Below, in pieces: positions 44,501 through 57,114 of a stretch of 64,000 nucleotides of DNA. Positions within the stretch are counted from its first letter, which is position 1; the number at the start of each line of letters is the position of its first letter. The notes under the pieces are model-generated. The model saw only the letters and a list, made by a program, of their open reading frames with translations, ran no database searches and was not told the origin of the DNA. Both the position numbers and the translations under genes were made by a program. Source of the DNA: Parelaphostrongylus tenuis (lineage: Eukaryota; Nematoda; Chromadorea; Rhabditida; Metastrongylidae); the NCBI GenBank assembly GCA_019055375.1, contig JAHQIW010000777.1, forward strand, positions 1 to 64,000, given 5' to 3'.

Positions 44501-45540
44501 ATCCAATGGCTACCATATCGCTTTACAAAAGCACAAAATCTTTACAACAAAACACTCAAAAAGGATGGAGACAACGGAAAATACCGAAGAATAAAATCTT
44601 AACTAACAGCCAGATACATGAGCAGAAATTGGAAGGCCTTCTCAAAAGTCACGGGTGAGCGAAAACGAATTGAATAGGAAAAATTCTGAAAGCTCCACAT
44701 CACATGAAATCATATAATACTGAAAAAGAATGCTTGGCAGTTATACGTGCAGTATTCTGCACTTCAACTGTGCATCACATCTCGAACATAACGTGGACCT
44801 TATAGAAAGTTTGCCTATATGATTAATTTCTCCACAGTGTGATATAAAGACAGTTTCACAGTTATGCTATCATGTATGGAAACAGAAGCTATCGAAACAA
44901 CAGGAAAAGAATTAAGGAAAATTAGCTTCGCTTTCCGGCCTGAAACTTTACAACGAATCATTCATATATAAAATGAATTATTAGAGCATTGCGGAAACCC
45001 CTGTCAGTGTGTCAGACCAACTATTTTCTTCGCATCTTCAATTTATTTTATGAGAAACAAGTCAACATATTCGACTGGCACAATGTAAACTGGATGGATA
45101 ACAAATCAGCATGATTGAAAATCTGTGTTTCTCACAGTCGGCTCAGAGTTTTGCTCTATACTCTCACAGATACAAAAAGTATGTCTGATCAACACAGAAA
45201 TTTCGACGTCATTATTTTTGGAGAACTCGGAGCGTGCAAAATGAGAAGATTCGTCTTTTCCCTTTGCAAACAAGGAATTCAATTGAGCGGTTGTACGCGA
45301 AACTAGATTATACATATCTGAAGTAACAACTTCAGTTGATATCGGCAAACACTATGATTTTTGAACTGTGGTTAAGCCCAATGACCACTACCCCAGCTAA
45401 GCGCATTTATCAAGATTTACCAAAAGCAACTGCTACCACTAAAACAAAATGCTGGTTTCACTACGGAGTGCAATTAATTGCCTGCCTCCACCGTAATTTG
45501 ATAGGTGTGTCGATTTCCGCGGTTTTCAAATGCCTATTCA
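44500..45540. other. No recognised gene
   Basis: AT-rich sequence. Open frames at 45106-45348 (-) and 45115-45306 (+) overlap each other and have no splice or domain support. Confidence 0.35.
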
Positions 45541-45544
45541 ATTA

Positions 45545-45627
45545 CTATCGAAGTGATGATTTAACTACGTCCTCATCATCGTCCTCAGAGTCCTCTGCTG
45601 ACTTATGTTTCTGCATTTTCCTTGCCA
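45545..45627 (-). CDS. Candidate terminal exon with acidic tail
   Basis: A CTTTTACTACAG acceptor, two bases completing a codon, then 26 codons to TAG (45545-45547). It reads ARKMQKHKSAEDSEDDDEDV then VKSSLR. The lysine-then-acidic pattern is typical of protein C-termini. The phase requires an upstream exon ending one base into a codon, and I found no partner. The long + strand frame over it is probably a shadow. Confidence 0.35.
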
Positions 45628-46079
45628 CTGTAGTAAAAGATATCCATCGCTGGAGATGTCCACGCAAACCGCTTATACATTGTCATTCACGACGCACAGA
45701 GAGCGCATCTGCAACGAAGATAATGGATGGAGAGCTCGCGGTGAAGGAGTCATGAGGCCTAAAAGGTTTTTAGGTTTGAGATGGAGAGATCAAGATCTTC
45801 CATGACAAAAATTTGGCCAACTGTTATGGTGTTATTCTTCGTTTAGAATTTCAAATATAAGTGACGTTGTGCACTCATTACCTATTGCGTCAGACAAAAT
45901 TAAATGCCATTTTTTTACCGTGTCAAAACCTAAAAACAATCACGACTTCTCTAATTAAAGAGCACAAAGGTGGCGTAATCATTAGTGTTTGAAGATCGAA
46001 ACTTTCATAGCATGGGCGACTATCGCTCAATGCAGGTGTTGTCTGTCATCTATGAACTTCCACTCAAATCGTTCTAAGC

Positions 46080-46145
46080 AATTTTCGGTTCGAATCTCAG
46101 CTGGCGCAAATGTTTTTGCGCACTCTACATTGTAGAGTTTACTAT
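46080..46145 (+). repeat. tRNA-derived SINE, 3' half only
   Basis: B-box-like GGTTCGAATCTC followed by AGCTGGCGCAAATGTTTTTG, the family's tail. The A-box half is missing. Confidence 0.5.
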
Positions 46146-46320
46146 AACATCATACCACCGCAATAAGTGGTCATATAAAATTAATTCTGACTGACTACTG
46201 AAACGCACTATCTGCTGACATAAATGGGTTTAATGTCGATTGTGACTGCACATGCCAGACTGCAGACGGTTGGCTGGTGACAGATAGCACGTTGTAGCGC
46301 AAAAAGAGTGATGTCGAAAA

Positions 46321-46430
46321 CGAGCGCCGGTAGTGCAAACGCCTCAGCACGTGCTCCCGGAAACAGTGAAATCTGGGTTTGAATCTCAGCTGACGCAAGT
46401 GTTTTTGCACACCACTGCACATTATTGGGT
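46321..46430 (+). repeat. tRNA-derived SINE (family GCGCYGGTAG)
   Basis: A-box-like GCCGGTAGTGCAAACG and B-box-like GGGTTTGAATCTC, then AGCTGACGCAAGTGTTTTTG and CACACCACTGC. One of the better-preserved copies of this family. Confidence 0.65.
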
Positions 46431-46439
46431 TTATTAAAA

Positions 46440-47430
46440 TAAATAGTCCCAGTGCGAGCCCCAGTAGCAATATGATAATGGAAATAAATCATCATTTTGG
46501 TTATGATAACAGTGGAAATTGAAATGATAACAATAATAAACAAAATGGGAAAGAAGGGATAGGAAGATAAGAATAATATGGGAAGGAAGTGAAGATGAAT
46601 GCTCGCAACTTGCTTCCACCGAGAAGCTATTCATTCAAAACGCCTTACGACCAAAGCAGGGGTGACCAATAGACCAGAAAAAACTGTGCTAATGAGGTGA
46701 AAGATTACGGCTGCTTGGTTGCTTTTTCACATAGCCAGATGCACGCAAGCAGATTAAGTAGTACAGTTAGTGATAAAACATCTAACGGCTAAGGGAGCGC
46801 CATAGAGATCGATGTGCGCACCGCGAATTGCAAAATTTCCGTTTCTTGATTAAAACTTTACACTCCATTCAGCAGAAATTATTGGATTCCTGTATCATTT
46901 TGATAGATCAAGATTTTCTTCAATCGCTCATATGCTTTTGGTTTGGATATACGTGTCGTGAATAGAGCAAAACGCTGATTTACCAGGCAATAACACTGAA
47001 TTTGGCAGTCAATGAATTGTTTCAGATTGTACAAAGGATATTATATCAAAAATCTTTAGTTTCGACCATGTGCAGCTTTACACAAGACCGAGTCATCATA
47101 GTAAGTAGAAATTAGAAAACCATGAGTAACTTATCAAAAATGGTGATGCATGCTGTATATGGTACCAGTTCATTGGTGACTCTCACTGAAGCTAAGTTTA
47201 TATGTCATTGGTCTCATCAAAATTTTTGAGAATTCACGTATGTGAATAAAATTTGAGAACTTATGGACAGTGGGAGGAATCTGAGAGTGAAAGGAAAATC
47301 GTGTTTGAGTAAAAAGCTTGGAAAATCGGCATTATACAGGCTGTTGATTAGAAATATGTGTTTCCAGAAGTATCCTCGATAGTTTTGCCCAATCCGCACT
47401 CATAATCAAAAAAACGCATTTTTTACTCCT
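46440..47430. other. No recognised gene
   Basis: AT-rich spacer following the SINE pair. No exon or known repeat. Confidence 0.35.
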
Positions 47431-47439
47431 CTTTAACGT

Positions 47440-49130
47440 TATATTAATTATTCGACTAGGTGAATATCCAGAACTTAAAGGATGTATTTTATTCTTCAAA
47501 TGGCTTCCATATAATACTGTAGAACCGAAAGAAGAATTGATTCACACCTAAGCATACTACGCCGGACAAGCTTTTCATTTAGACTTTCAATAATCATTCC
47601 GTAGCAGGAATCTCAATGATTTCGATAGTATGCCTTATTTTCAAGAAAAACCTTAGTGCCTTTTCACAACTAAACGAATATCGGGATTTGCACTCGGTGC
47701 CGTGTCGATCTGGCAACTCAATTCGCATGTGACGTACGATGTACGTCGAGTGGAAAACACAATATTCTTTTAGCTGTAACAACGTACTAAAAAGTTTTTT
47801 TTTAAACCAAACGCTTTATTGGAATCGTTAAAATTTACGCTCTCGAACGGGTATATAAGTCTAAGAGAGATGCCGTGTCCAACGATGAGTACTCAAATGC
47901 GCAACACAATTATATCCTTGCTGCTACAACTTTCTTGGAGGCTCCTTTTCAGAGGACAAGCAGACCATTGGAATTCCTGAACTTTGAACTACCGACTGAT
48001 CATTGAAAAGCGATGGCTTCTTGGCTGTGTTGCAAAATCCATCCACATATCCGTGCAAGGTATGCGCGTCGTATGTGAAATGGAATCTCAATGGTGTCAC
48101 AGCGCAATAAAAAGTTTTTCTTTGAGAAAGCGAAAAGGTTATTATTGTCGGAATTTGCGCCCAAGCGAACACTGAACATTTTGACGAAAAGCTTTACTCA
48201 TCAAAGGATGCTTAAGTGTAAAACAACATCTTGTTCTTATTGCGATAACCTAATATGAAGTCCTTTCTAAAACAAAGTATACCATTTGAATTCTCGAGAT
48301 CCAAGCAGACTAATGATTGCTAGAATGTCAAAAAATATAATAAATACGTTTTTTTGAATATGGGTGCGGACAGGGGAGAAATACCAGATATTCTCCTCAA
48401 TGACGAACGCGCGCTCTTCCAACACTTCCTCTAGCTACATACTACATTAACCTGCACATAAACCTCTGTCAGAGATGTATAGTTGTGAAAGATGTGCTTT
48501 CAAGCTACGTTCTCGAAAGAAAGGCAATACAAATGCACAATCAGGTTTGAAGTTTTTTTTATTTCTTTACAAGACGTGGTATTACCGTTAAAAATGAAGC
48601 ATCTCAAGAGAAGTAGTCGCTCTCTACATCAAAAACCCTTTATAATTGGTTCGTTCGTGATGTTCCGCTTTTTACGTAACGATAAGATACCTCTGACGAA
48701 CAGACTTCACCTATAATTACCAATAAACTACCACCTATGACGTCCAAGCGTGGCATAACATTTTAGGCGTGAAATGTAATCATTTTTTTCGCTCTGACAG
48801 CGTTATATGATGAACTTTCAAAAAAAAAACCCATCACATCATCGAAATCCTTGAAATTGGGGTATACAATGACCAGTAAATGTTTGATGAAAAGCCATAT
48901 CGTAGCCCCAATCGAGCAAATGAAACAAATTGAGTTTGAGACAAATTTTTTTATTTCCTCTGCTACCACGCATCAAAAATAAAGTTTTTTCTCCAAAATC
49001 AAACATATTTCTGGAATTGCAGAGATTTAGGAGTTTGAATGGTTACCAATTGTCTGAGAAAAAATTTTTATGTGGCGGGAATTCCTTCAAACAGTCGTGC
49101 ATCATATTTGATACACGTCGTCTTTTAGGG
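47440..49130. repeat. Satellite-like repeat cluster, both orientations
   Basis: Units include TAACAACGTACTAAAAAG (47777), AAGTGTAAAACAACATCTTG (48210), CTGACAGCGTTATATGATG (48796) and the 48930-49060 unit. Orientation varies. No coding domain, although several frames are open by chance. Confidence 0.5.
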
Positions 49131-49186
49131 GTTAAGAATAAATATTTATTTTGCTTTGACGTTGGGAAGCACAGATGGCATATTAC

Positions 49187-49384
49187 CAGTCTGATGTTGG
49201 ACGGAACGCCTTTCGCCTTTATTCTGCCAAAAGAGAAGTGAAGTGGTGACAACTTCTTGTCCCTCCAGTAAATCTGAGCGCGTTTGCGTAGTGCGTAGAG
49301 ACTTCGCCATTTCGGTATGACCACGACCATGCCAAGCTTCGTGTCCTTGACGTGGCGTAGTGTAGGTCGATTTTCCATGATTGC
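49187..49384 (-). CDS. Candidate 66-codon exon, unknown protein
   Basis: Bounded by a TTTAATTCCAG acceptor (exon starts 49384) and an AGACTG/GTAATA donor (exon ends 49187). It is exactly 198 nt, 66 codons, phase 0 at both ends. It reads AIMENRPTLRHVKDTKLGMV, PKWRSLYALRKRAQIYWRD and FSFGRIKAKGVPSNIRL. Codon use is GC-rich compared with the flanks. Basic, with no domain I recognise. The frame continues beyond the donor into satellite-like sequence, so the donor choice is supported by composition change. Confidence 0.5.
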
Positions 49385-49657
49385 CTGGAATTAAATTAAT
49401 AGTGAAGGCTCTTGCTATATCTCAAAGAGACTTGTCCACTGTTAAAGCGATTTTACAATACCTGTACACACTCTAAATTTCTAGTAGTGATAAGATATTC
49501 AAGAATATCGAATTTTAAACGATTTCGCAATAAAATTAGTGAATTGATCTACAATCAGTTTAAATTGGATGGGATCGAGGGTATATGCCTACAATGCGGT
49601 CTAGTGCATTTGTGTATTAGTGAATATTATCGCCTTTTGAAAATAAAGTCAATGTGA

Positions 49658-50061
49658 CGAAATTGAACATGAGATGACATCGACAAATGGTCTAAAAAGC
49701 AAGACTTGTTTTTCTTCGGTATGCCCAAAGATCCATGATAGCTGAACAATTTTTTACATGAATTCATAAGTCCCGTTGAACTACAAATCAACTTGCCACT
49801 TCCTTACCGCTTTTCACTGCTGATGGACATTTATCGATGTTAGATCGACGCTCTTCCAAGGTTCACAGTGCCGAAAAGCGAACGTGAAACAATCGAGTTC
49901 AAATCTTATTTACTCCAAAGCTGTGTACGGAATTTAGTGTTTTAACCGAGATTCTGTATACCGTTTTCATCTGTAATCTTTCTATAGAATGGTTTGAAAG
50001 ATCACCATTCAAGCTGTAGTTTCCTAATATGAGAAAAAGTACAGAAAAACAAAGAGCATAG
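49658..50061. other. No recognised gene
   Basis: AT-rich spacer between two candidate - strand exons. Confidence 0.3.
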
Positions 50062-50181
50062 CTTTGATTGTTGTCTAAAAGATGTCCGTTTCATCAGACT
50101 TCGTTCACATGTGGCCAGTTCCATAACTAATCTACACAGTGACTCACGGGAGCCTGCCGGAAAGTCGAATATTTTTTTGCC
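50062..50181 (-). CDS. Candidate coding segment, unknown
   Basis: After a GCTTTGTCTTGTAG acceptor the - strand is open for at least 40 codons: GKKIFDFPAGSRESLCRLVM and ELATCERSLMKRTSF. The 3' boundary is unclear. A consensus GTGAGT donor lies only 34 bases in, while the open frame continues well beyond. No family recognised. Confidence 0.3.
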
Positions 50182-50770
50182 CTACAAGACAAAGCTCACA
50201 CCAACTTCTACCCCCTTAGTGATGAAAACGACGGAGAGACTTGTGCATGGGAACGGAACAGAGACCGATCCTTGCTTGCATTACTGGCCACCTCTAAACC
50301 ATGTATGTCACGCGTCTTATCATTTCGAATTCTATTAACGTACTCCTTGCACATGTCAAAATCTCATCGGATTACCTTCTAATTCCAACTGTGATTTCTG
50401 ACTCAATGGCTGAATAATATGATATGTGAACGCTTTCGATGAAGTGAACAACTGATGAGATTATGATAGCTCAAATGACTTTCCACTTTCTTCTGCTTTA
50501 CAGAGTTATGATTGTGCTTAAAAAACTTTTCCATGTTTAATAACTCGAAATACGCATCTGAAGTAGTGGATCTGGGAAGTGAAAGCCATTTCTATCTCTT
50601 TCTAAAGATTTATAAATATCATCTCAAGCCATATTATACTACTTTTTACTTCATTAAACTTACTTTCGTGCCTTCGATGCTTCCGTGATGCCTTTTTGAG
50701 CGTCCCGCTACTTCTAGTGGCACCATTTCCTAAAACTCAATCACGTCAAACTTGTTTGACATTCATAATG

Positions 50771-50835
50771 CATGTAGCGCAGTCGTAAGAGGCACCGCAC
50801 AATACGAGGTGTTTGGCTCGATCCCACAACGCCAA
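50771..50835 (+). repeat. tRNA-like SINE head
   Basis: CATGTAGCGCAGTCGTAAGA (A-box-like) and GGCTCGATCCC (B-box-like) at tRNA spacing. Acceptor-stem pairing is absent, so it is a SINE or tRNA pseudogene. Confidence 0.45.
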
Positions 50836-51330
50836 ACACACTCTAAGCGTTCACAGTCGGTAAAGACCTGGCTGCTAATGTGTCTGATCGGACAAGAACA
50901 CTGCCGTAAAGAAGAAATGTTTGAAAAATGAAGGGACTAACTTCTTCATGTTCTTTAGTTCCACTTCACGGTCTTACTGGTCTTTTCATGCACCTTGGCT
51001 TTGTCTGGTTTCAAACACTGAAATAATGGATACGTGGCATTTATTAAAATCATAATCTTTTTGCTTGCAAGTGTTCTATGTGTATCCATCAGGTATCTGA
51101 CATAATGTGTATCATAAGTAACGGAATATTAAAGCACTTCAAGTCCTACAAACGGTATAGGAGAGAATGAGAGAATTCATTCACAACTTTTTGTTACCGA
51201 AAAAAAGCAGGTCAAAATACTTTAGGTTCAATGAAGGAAATAGATTGATCTTCTTGTTCATGAAAAAGTAATTTATGAAGGATTAACATGTTTATAGAAA
51301 AAACAAATATAGTACTGCTCCACAAACTAC

Positions 51331-51463
51331 CTAGCCTTTATCAACTGCGTCATGAAGTGCTATTCTTCCCTGTCTATCGCGTGTATGAACGAGATCCTGA
51401 GCACACTCGCAGAGCACCGTAATGGTGTCCTCGCCCGCATGTCGCTCATCACAGCTCGTGGAT
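51331..51463 (-). CDS. Candidate exon with an ankyrin-like repeat
   Basis: An ATTTAGTTATGCAG acceptor opens a 133-nt segment reading EDTITVLCECAQDLVHTRDR then QGRIALHDAVDKG. The last part fits the ankyrin consensus (D-x-x-GRTALH-A-x-x-G), which forms helix-turn-helix protein-binding repeats. The frame meets TAG at 51331-51333, immediately followed by GTAGTT, so the exon either ends the protein or has a nonsense mutation beside the donor. Another frame of the same DNA (51360-51569) is also open and hydrophobic; I favour the ankyrin frame because of the motif. Confidence 0.45.
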
Positions 51464-52479
51464 CTGCATAACTAAATCCATAAATCATGTAGAGCAGAGC
51501 CAACAGTATCACTCGCAAAAAAAGGCGTCCACAATAACACTTTAGCAGTTGCAAGATTCTTACGCTCAAATCACATTTTCTAACGTAGAAAACAAAAACT
51601 CACAGAAAGAAAATGCAAAATCAACAGCGATAAATGAAGCTACTTCGAAAATACTAAATTTGTCCTCGGTGGCACAAAATATATACCGTATCAAACTAGC
51701 CAGATGCAAATACTACGATGTCGCACCACAACAAAAAATTTTTCGGAAATCGATGACACTGTTGTATTAATAGAAATTTGCGCTACCGATTAGCTACTGG
51801 GTTCTTCATAGAAAAGCTTTCAGCGAAAGATGCTTGAGCGCGAAATAAATGTGTTGAGCTGTTGTAGTATTTATGACTTTTACAAACCATGCTGTGACTT
51901 TTTAGGATTTAAGGTCGGATTTAGAAACAACCTCCGAAAACTGGTTTTATATAAAATGATGGACATTCGACATTCTTTGCGTCGCATATCTTAGGGACAA
52001 ATAACTGCACAAGATACAGCAATTCTATAAGCGATTACCATACTGAATTAACACTTAATGTCTTGGTTTCCCTATAAACTCACGCAATGTTGTTCGTTTC
52101 GAATCTTGTTGCATCCATCCTTTCAACCACTGTGCCTAGAGTCAAGCAGCAACTACACTGGGGAATTTGAGTCAATGTGGTCAGACTCACAGATTGCAGC
52201 GAGATTAGAGAGGATCCACAGATTACAACGATTAATAAGTTTCTCTGAACGTTTGACTGACGCGAATTTATTGTTAAAAGAGCGATAGAACAGAATCGTT
52301 AACCGCTATAAGGTTTTATAGTTGATTCTTCTCTCTTAGACGGAAGCAACTTAAGAAATAACCTCGTTTTCTCAACATGAACTTTTCAAAAGAATGCCAG
52401 TAATCATTCAAATGCTTGAGTCTCTGAATGCCAGAAAATTAGTCCTTTGTGGAAAAAGCCTTTTGTGACGCTGTAGCAT

Positions 52480-55020
52480 ACAAAATAGAATTATGTTTTG
52501 GCTACTTATATGTTAGACGGCGACAAATTTCTAAACCGATCTCATTTTGGACAGGAATTTTTCACAGGAGTTTAATGATTATTTGAAAGCTAGAACCTCT
52601 GGCTATGGCACCTTTTTGTTGGCTTTTTTAAAACGCTCTTCTCTAACGGTATAAGATTCAAAATAAAATATGTTTAACACTTGCCCTTCGCCTTCATTTT
52701 TATTACACTTTGGAATCGCCGGAAACACGAAAAGCAAACCAGGGTGTAGAGAATTTACCGTGTTATCAAAATCACATGTTCTTATATAGAGTTTCAGTCG
52801 ATGCGGTGAAGAAATTCTCAATAAAATTACAACAGTTGCCGACGTTCCATTGCATAATGCGGTAGGTCATTATCGAGCTATGCGGTAAATCACGCGATAG
52901 TCTTGCCAACATGTCGTCGCTGTGGTTTCCCTTCACATTTTACCCACCTATGAACATTTTTACTTTGGCACAGACTGAAGAAGAAACAACTTGGCAGAAT
53001 TTATGTGGCACCAAATGATCACAGGCAATAGTTTTTTGGCTTTCAGCCTCATAGTCTCAGCGCAATTTTTGTTTATGATTGGGTGATGATGCCATGAAAT
53101 CAGTATTGGAAGAAACTAGGACCTTCTGGCCTCTTGAATTTCGTTAAATTGATCATAGTGATCATAGTGTTGACTGATTCAATTATTCCTATTCTTAGCG
53201 ATTTTTAGCACAATAATAAACATTCCATGGTTGTGCCTATTTTCTGGTAATATCGTTGGAGGGCTAATTAGATCGAATTTTACATTTTCGGAGATCTTGT
53301 TTATCGGCCAACTCAGGGAACGGAGCGAGGCAGGGGCGAGGTGATTGATAGCGTTTAAAATTTTGTTATACAGCTGAGGATTAGTGTAACCACATCGACA
53401 AACTTCAGATAGCAACAAAGGTTCTGATAGTACGGAAAATTCTCCACACGCTGACGTGCTTTTCGTGTTTCCAGCGAAGTATACGTATGATATAAATAAA
53501 TGGACGAGCGAGTGTGAAACAAAATTTTTTTGGTACTGTTCTATTATGGCGGCGCCAATTGAGCCCTTCAGTAAAAGCGTATTTTTTGCTTTTGCAAGAC
53601 TTCCTTGTAGTTTATCGATAGCACAATTCAAGTGGATTTTGACGACATGTTTAATTTCTCAGATAGCTTGTTTTTGGCGCAGTGCGAGTCAAGATAAGTT
53701 TGTTTCTCATTCGAAGCAATGCGTGGTGCCCCGGTGCCGTCATTTCATTGCGCGCCCTACTCTATTACAGCTTACAAAGAAACCCTTTCGAAAAATCGAA
53801 GATATCGCTGGAATCAGTAGACTTCGACTATCCAGTGGTCTTAAAAGTCTGAGGGAAATGCTCTCTTCGACGAAAGACGCGTTGAAACGTCTTAAGTGTA
53901 AAACACACTTTTATTTGGTTGTTAAAACGAACTGAAAGGTTTCCTTCAGAACCCAAATATATCGCTGGAATTGTCTGGATTTGAGCTATTGATTAAGCTG
54001 GGAAGTTATTTCTGAAGGGGTGCGGAAAACAGCGATCTTTCAAGTGTGTGAAACCAACTCTTCTTGTGCGAATGTGGAGCCCTAAATAAGTTTTTCTAAA
54101 GAGCAAACAAATTTTCTTAATTAGAAAGATTTGCTCCATCTAATTGTCAAAAATTTCACATAAAAAACTTTTACGAGGCAAGAAATCTTCAAATGTGAAA
54201 GAAATATTGCTTTGACTGGTACGGCGTTAAAACCAAGCAATATGAAAAATCAAATACCTTAAAAAATCACTTAGTTTGAACTATTACATAATCACACATT
54301 TGTCACGCTTTTACCGAAGGTCTCAAATGGCGCCGCCATAAATGAATAGTGCCATTTTTTCTGGATGCTACAGCGTTATAAAAAAGTGTTTTGGGAAAAC
54401 GGTGACGTAGTGTTATAGCTAGAGATGTGAGCATACTAAAATAACAAAATTAGCACTTCTATGAAAGTTCCTGTCTAACGAATGAGATTGGTCTGAAACT
54501 TTATCGCCTCTAGCACATAAGTATTATGCTCTACATCGGTCGGTCGCTCTTACTAGGACTGCGCTGGAAGCACGAAGAGCATGTAAACGTGTCAAGGAAT
54601 CTCTCGGCATCAGAGTCACAAGCTTTCCCGAAAGCTTCTTGAATGCGAAGAAAAAGTCTCAATTCAAATAACAAAAATTGTGCGCACATGTAAGTTTCTC
54701 CAACGCAATCGATCGTTTGGTCGAGGAAGGCCGTGCCGAATCCACGGCCAACAGACACCCAGCCCACACGCTAGCCAATATAAAAATGAGCTGCAAATGT
54801 GAGACTGGATCCGACTCTTCTTGATACATTGCAGCGAAACGCTCTATCCGGAAAATAAGGACAGCGTTGAGTTGTAGAAACCTCCTCTATCGAAAGGTCA
54901 CTTATAACGAGGAAGGAGTTGTGTTGGGCGAGAATTATGCGTGTGTGAAACACAAAGGCTTTCGTTCAGCTACAGCGTTATAAAAGACTTTAAAAAAAGG
55001 TTACGTAGCGCAGTAATCAG
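52480..55020. repeat. Satellite-like units in duplication copy 2
   Basis: Units at 52500-52650 (-), 53900-54050, 54210 and 54361-54540 (+; CTACAGCGTTATAAAAAAGT), and 54965 (+; CTACAGCGTTATAAAAGACT). The 52.5 kb unit preserves ACTTATATGTTAGACGGCGA, the uninterrupted form of the site into which hammerhead element C inserted. Frames such as 53179-53631 (-) and 53456-53935 (+) overlap each other and show no domain. Confidence 0.55.
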
Positions 55021-55219
55021 AAATTCAAGCCATTGATCGAATGCTATAAATGCGTGAAAATTCCAAACAGTAAAAAGAGTTGTTTCGTCTTGCCGTGACG
55101 CCTAACTGAAAAGCACTCTCCTTTTCCACGAAAAAAAAAAAACAAAGTAGCTTGTATAAAGGAGCAGGATAGAATTACCCATGAGGCGGCTTCAATTCGG
55201 CACTCCGTTGAGCTCGTTT

Positions 55220-55440
55220 AGCGTTCGTACATTATCTCTCTACATTCTCTTTTTCCTCTCTCTGTTCATCAACTGTCGCTCGTAGCTCTTCCTCGTACAC
55301 TCGATAATGTTGTTTATTCAACCTGTTTTTGCTCTTTCACAACCAAATTCAGCTTTCTACGTGATCTTGTAGTGTGACGTTACATTCATGAAGTTCTGCT
55401 CGTAACTTCTCACCTTCACTTCTGCCCGAACAAGTAGAGC
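55220..55440 (-). pseudogene. Coiled-coil gene remnant, copy 2
   Basis: On the - strand, reading from about 55435: RSEGEKLRAELHECNVTLQD, then HVES and a stop. After a frameshift follows KNRLNKQHYRVYEEELRATV, then DEQREEKENVER and a stop. It matches 20930-21461 but with different lesions; the acceptor AG is changed to GG here. Together the two copies imply a heptad-rich ancestral protein. Confidence 0.45.
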
Positions 55441-55609
55441 ACAGATCTTGTTGGCATTTCTAAATGTTAATACATCACAATGCCTACTACTACATGACTG
55501 AACAAGTTGTTGAAGACTAGATGCTCGTAGATCAGTTGTCCCTAAGACATACATAAACACTGCTTATTTGGCTGTAAATATCATCACAAATCTGACGACA
55601 TAGGCAATT

Positions 55610-57010
55610 ATCACACAGCCTGTTTGTTGTCCGTTGTTTATAAACTCTTCACACGAGTCATCCTGAACTGAATTGACAGAACACTGGACGAAGAGTGTCC
55701 ATGCAAACAAGCAGGGTTCCGAAAAGGATTTAGTACCATAGCCCACACCCACACAAGCACAAGACTCATTAAACCTTCATGGGAGTAAAACTATCGCTCT
55801 ATCTTACTTTCACCGACTTGAGGAGATCCCTTGATTCACTGGAAACAGAAGTGGTTATAGAGACTCTGGACAATCAGGGCGTCTCTACTCAGTACATAAC
55901 GATCCTTCGCGAGCTACATAAAGATTTCAGGACCAAAATATCGCCATTCTACAACGATATCATTATCGACGTAAGAAGAGCAGTTCAACATGGCAATGCA
56001 ATTTTGCCAAAATTATTCACTGCTACCCTCCAACTCGTCATGTGAGCAATAGAATTAGACGATATGATAGTGAAAGATCACGGTAGGCATTTAAACCATC
56101 TTCACCTCGCTGATGGTATCATCCTCAAAACACCAAGCATCACCCAAGTGGAACGAATGTTGACGGATTTTGACAGCACATGTAATCTTACGAAAGCGAT
56201 GTTCATGAAGGGCGGATGGGTTCTGCATACCCCATTCACGCTCAATGAAACGATCATTTCCCAATGCTCCAGCTACGTCGATCTAGGTTGTGAAATAAGC
56301 ATGACGAACGACCTAGCTCCATAGTTGAGCAGGAGGAAACGAATGGCTTGGCGAGCGCTCGAGAGCATAGAGGATGTAGTGAACAGAACAAACAATATCC
56401 GACTCCTTGTTCACTTTTTTGATTCGGCAATAATCCCTGCTCTAACGTATGCAGCAAAAACCTGGTCGCTACGTAAGTGAGATGAAAGATCACTTGGTGT
56501 TAGTGAACGCGCAAATGAAAGGTCAGTGCTGAGTGTATCCCGTATCTTTGAAATGAGAGGAAGGCTTTGAAGCTACGACCTAAGTCAACGATAGATGATC
56601 AAAGACGCCGTTCTATACGCCGATATATCGAAAATAAGGTGTGTTAGACACCTGATGAGCTTCAACGATAACCGATAGAGGAGAACCGTTACTGACTGGA
56701 TTCCTCGGGATATCAAGCGCTCTACAGGAAGACCCCCGAGCCAGTGGTGAGATATTTCCAAGAAAAACCTAGATGATAGATATGATGCCCAACGAATCCA
56801 TGGAGCGAGGAGGAACTACTGGGCTACTCTTACACGCGGTAGGAAGAAATGGAAGTGACGCTGGAGCCCGTTTGAGTCACTAGACGATCAACGGAACGAC
56901 AGGTGATGCAGGTGATAATAATATTTACTTTACAACATACAAGGAAAAGGCAGTCGTGTTCTTACACAACCAAGGATTGACTGCAGCCGAAGGTCTGTAC
57001 AAGAAAGGTT
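55610..57010 (+). mobile_element. RTE-type LINE fragment within duplication copy 2
   Basis: Paralogue of 21640-22990. It encodes RSLDSLETEVVIETLDNQGV, then after a stop HLHLADGIILKTPSITQVER, where the catalytic FADD box has become LADG. It then reads MFMKGGWVLHTPFTLNETII and SSYVDLGCEISMTNDLAP. Stops follow. This copy keeps the RT box region that the other lost. 5' half missing. Confidence 0.8.
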
Positions 57011-57114
57011 GTCAAATAAAGGCCCGCTTGGATTACGAACTATTTGGCAATTCAATAAGTCTATTGTCACAAAAGTACCAATTTTCACGATGGAGACTGA
57101 TCTAATTCACTCGC

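Noticed and set aside
50920..51020. Short - strand frame after ATTATTTCAG reading CLKPDKAKVHEKTSKTVKWN, resembling part of a C2 domain
   Set aside because: Only 20 codons before a stop, no catalytic or calcium-binding residues visible and no partner exon.
53179..53631. 150-codon open frame on the - strand
   Set aside because: Overlapped by an equally long + strand frame, lies next to satellite-like units, and shows no domain, splice sites or conservation with duplication copy 1.
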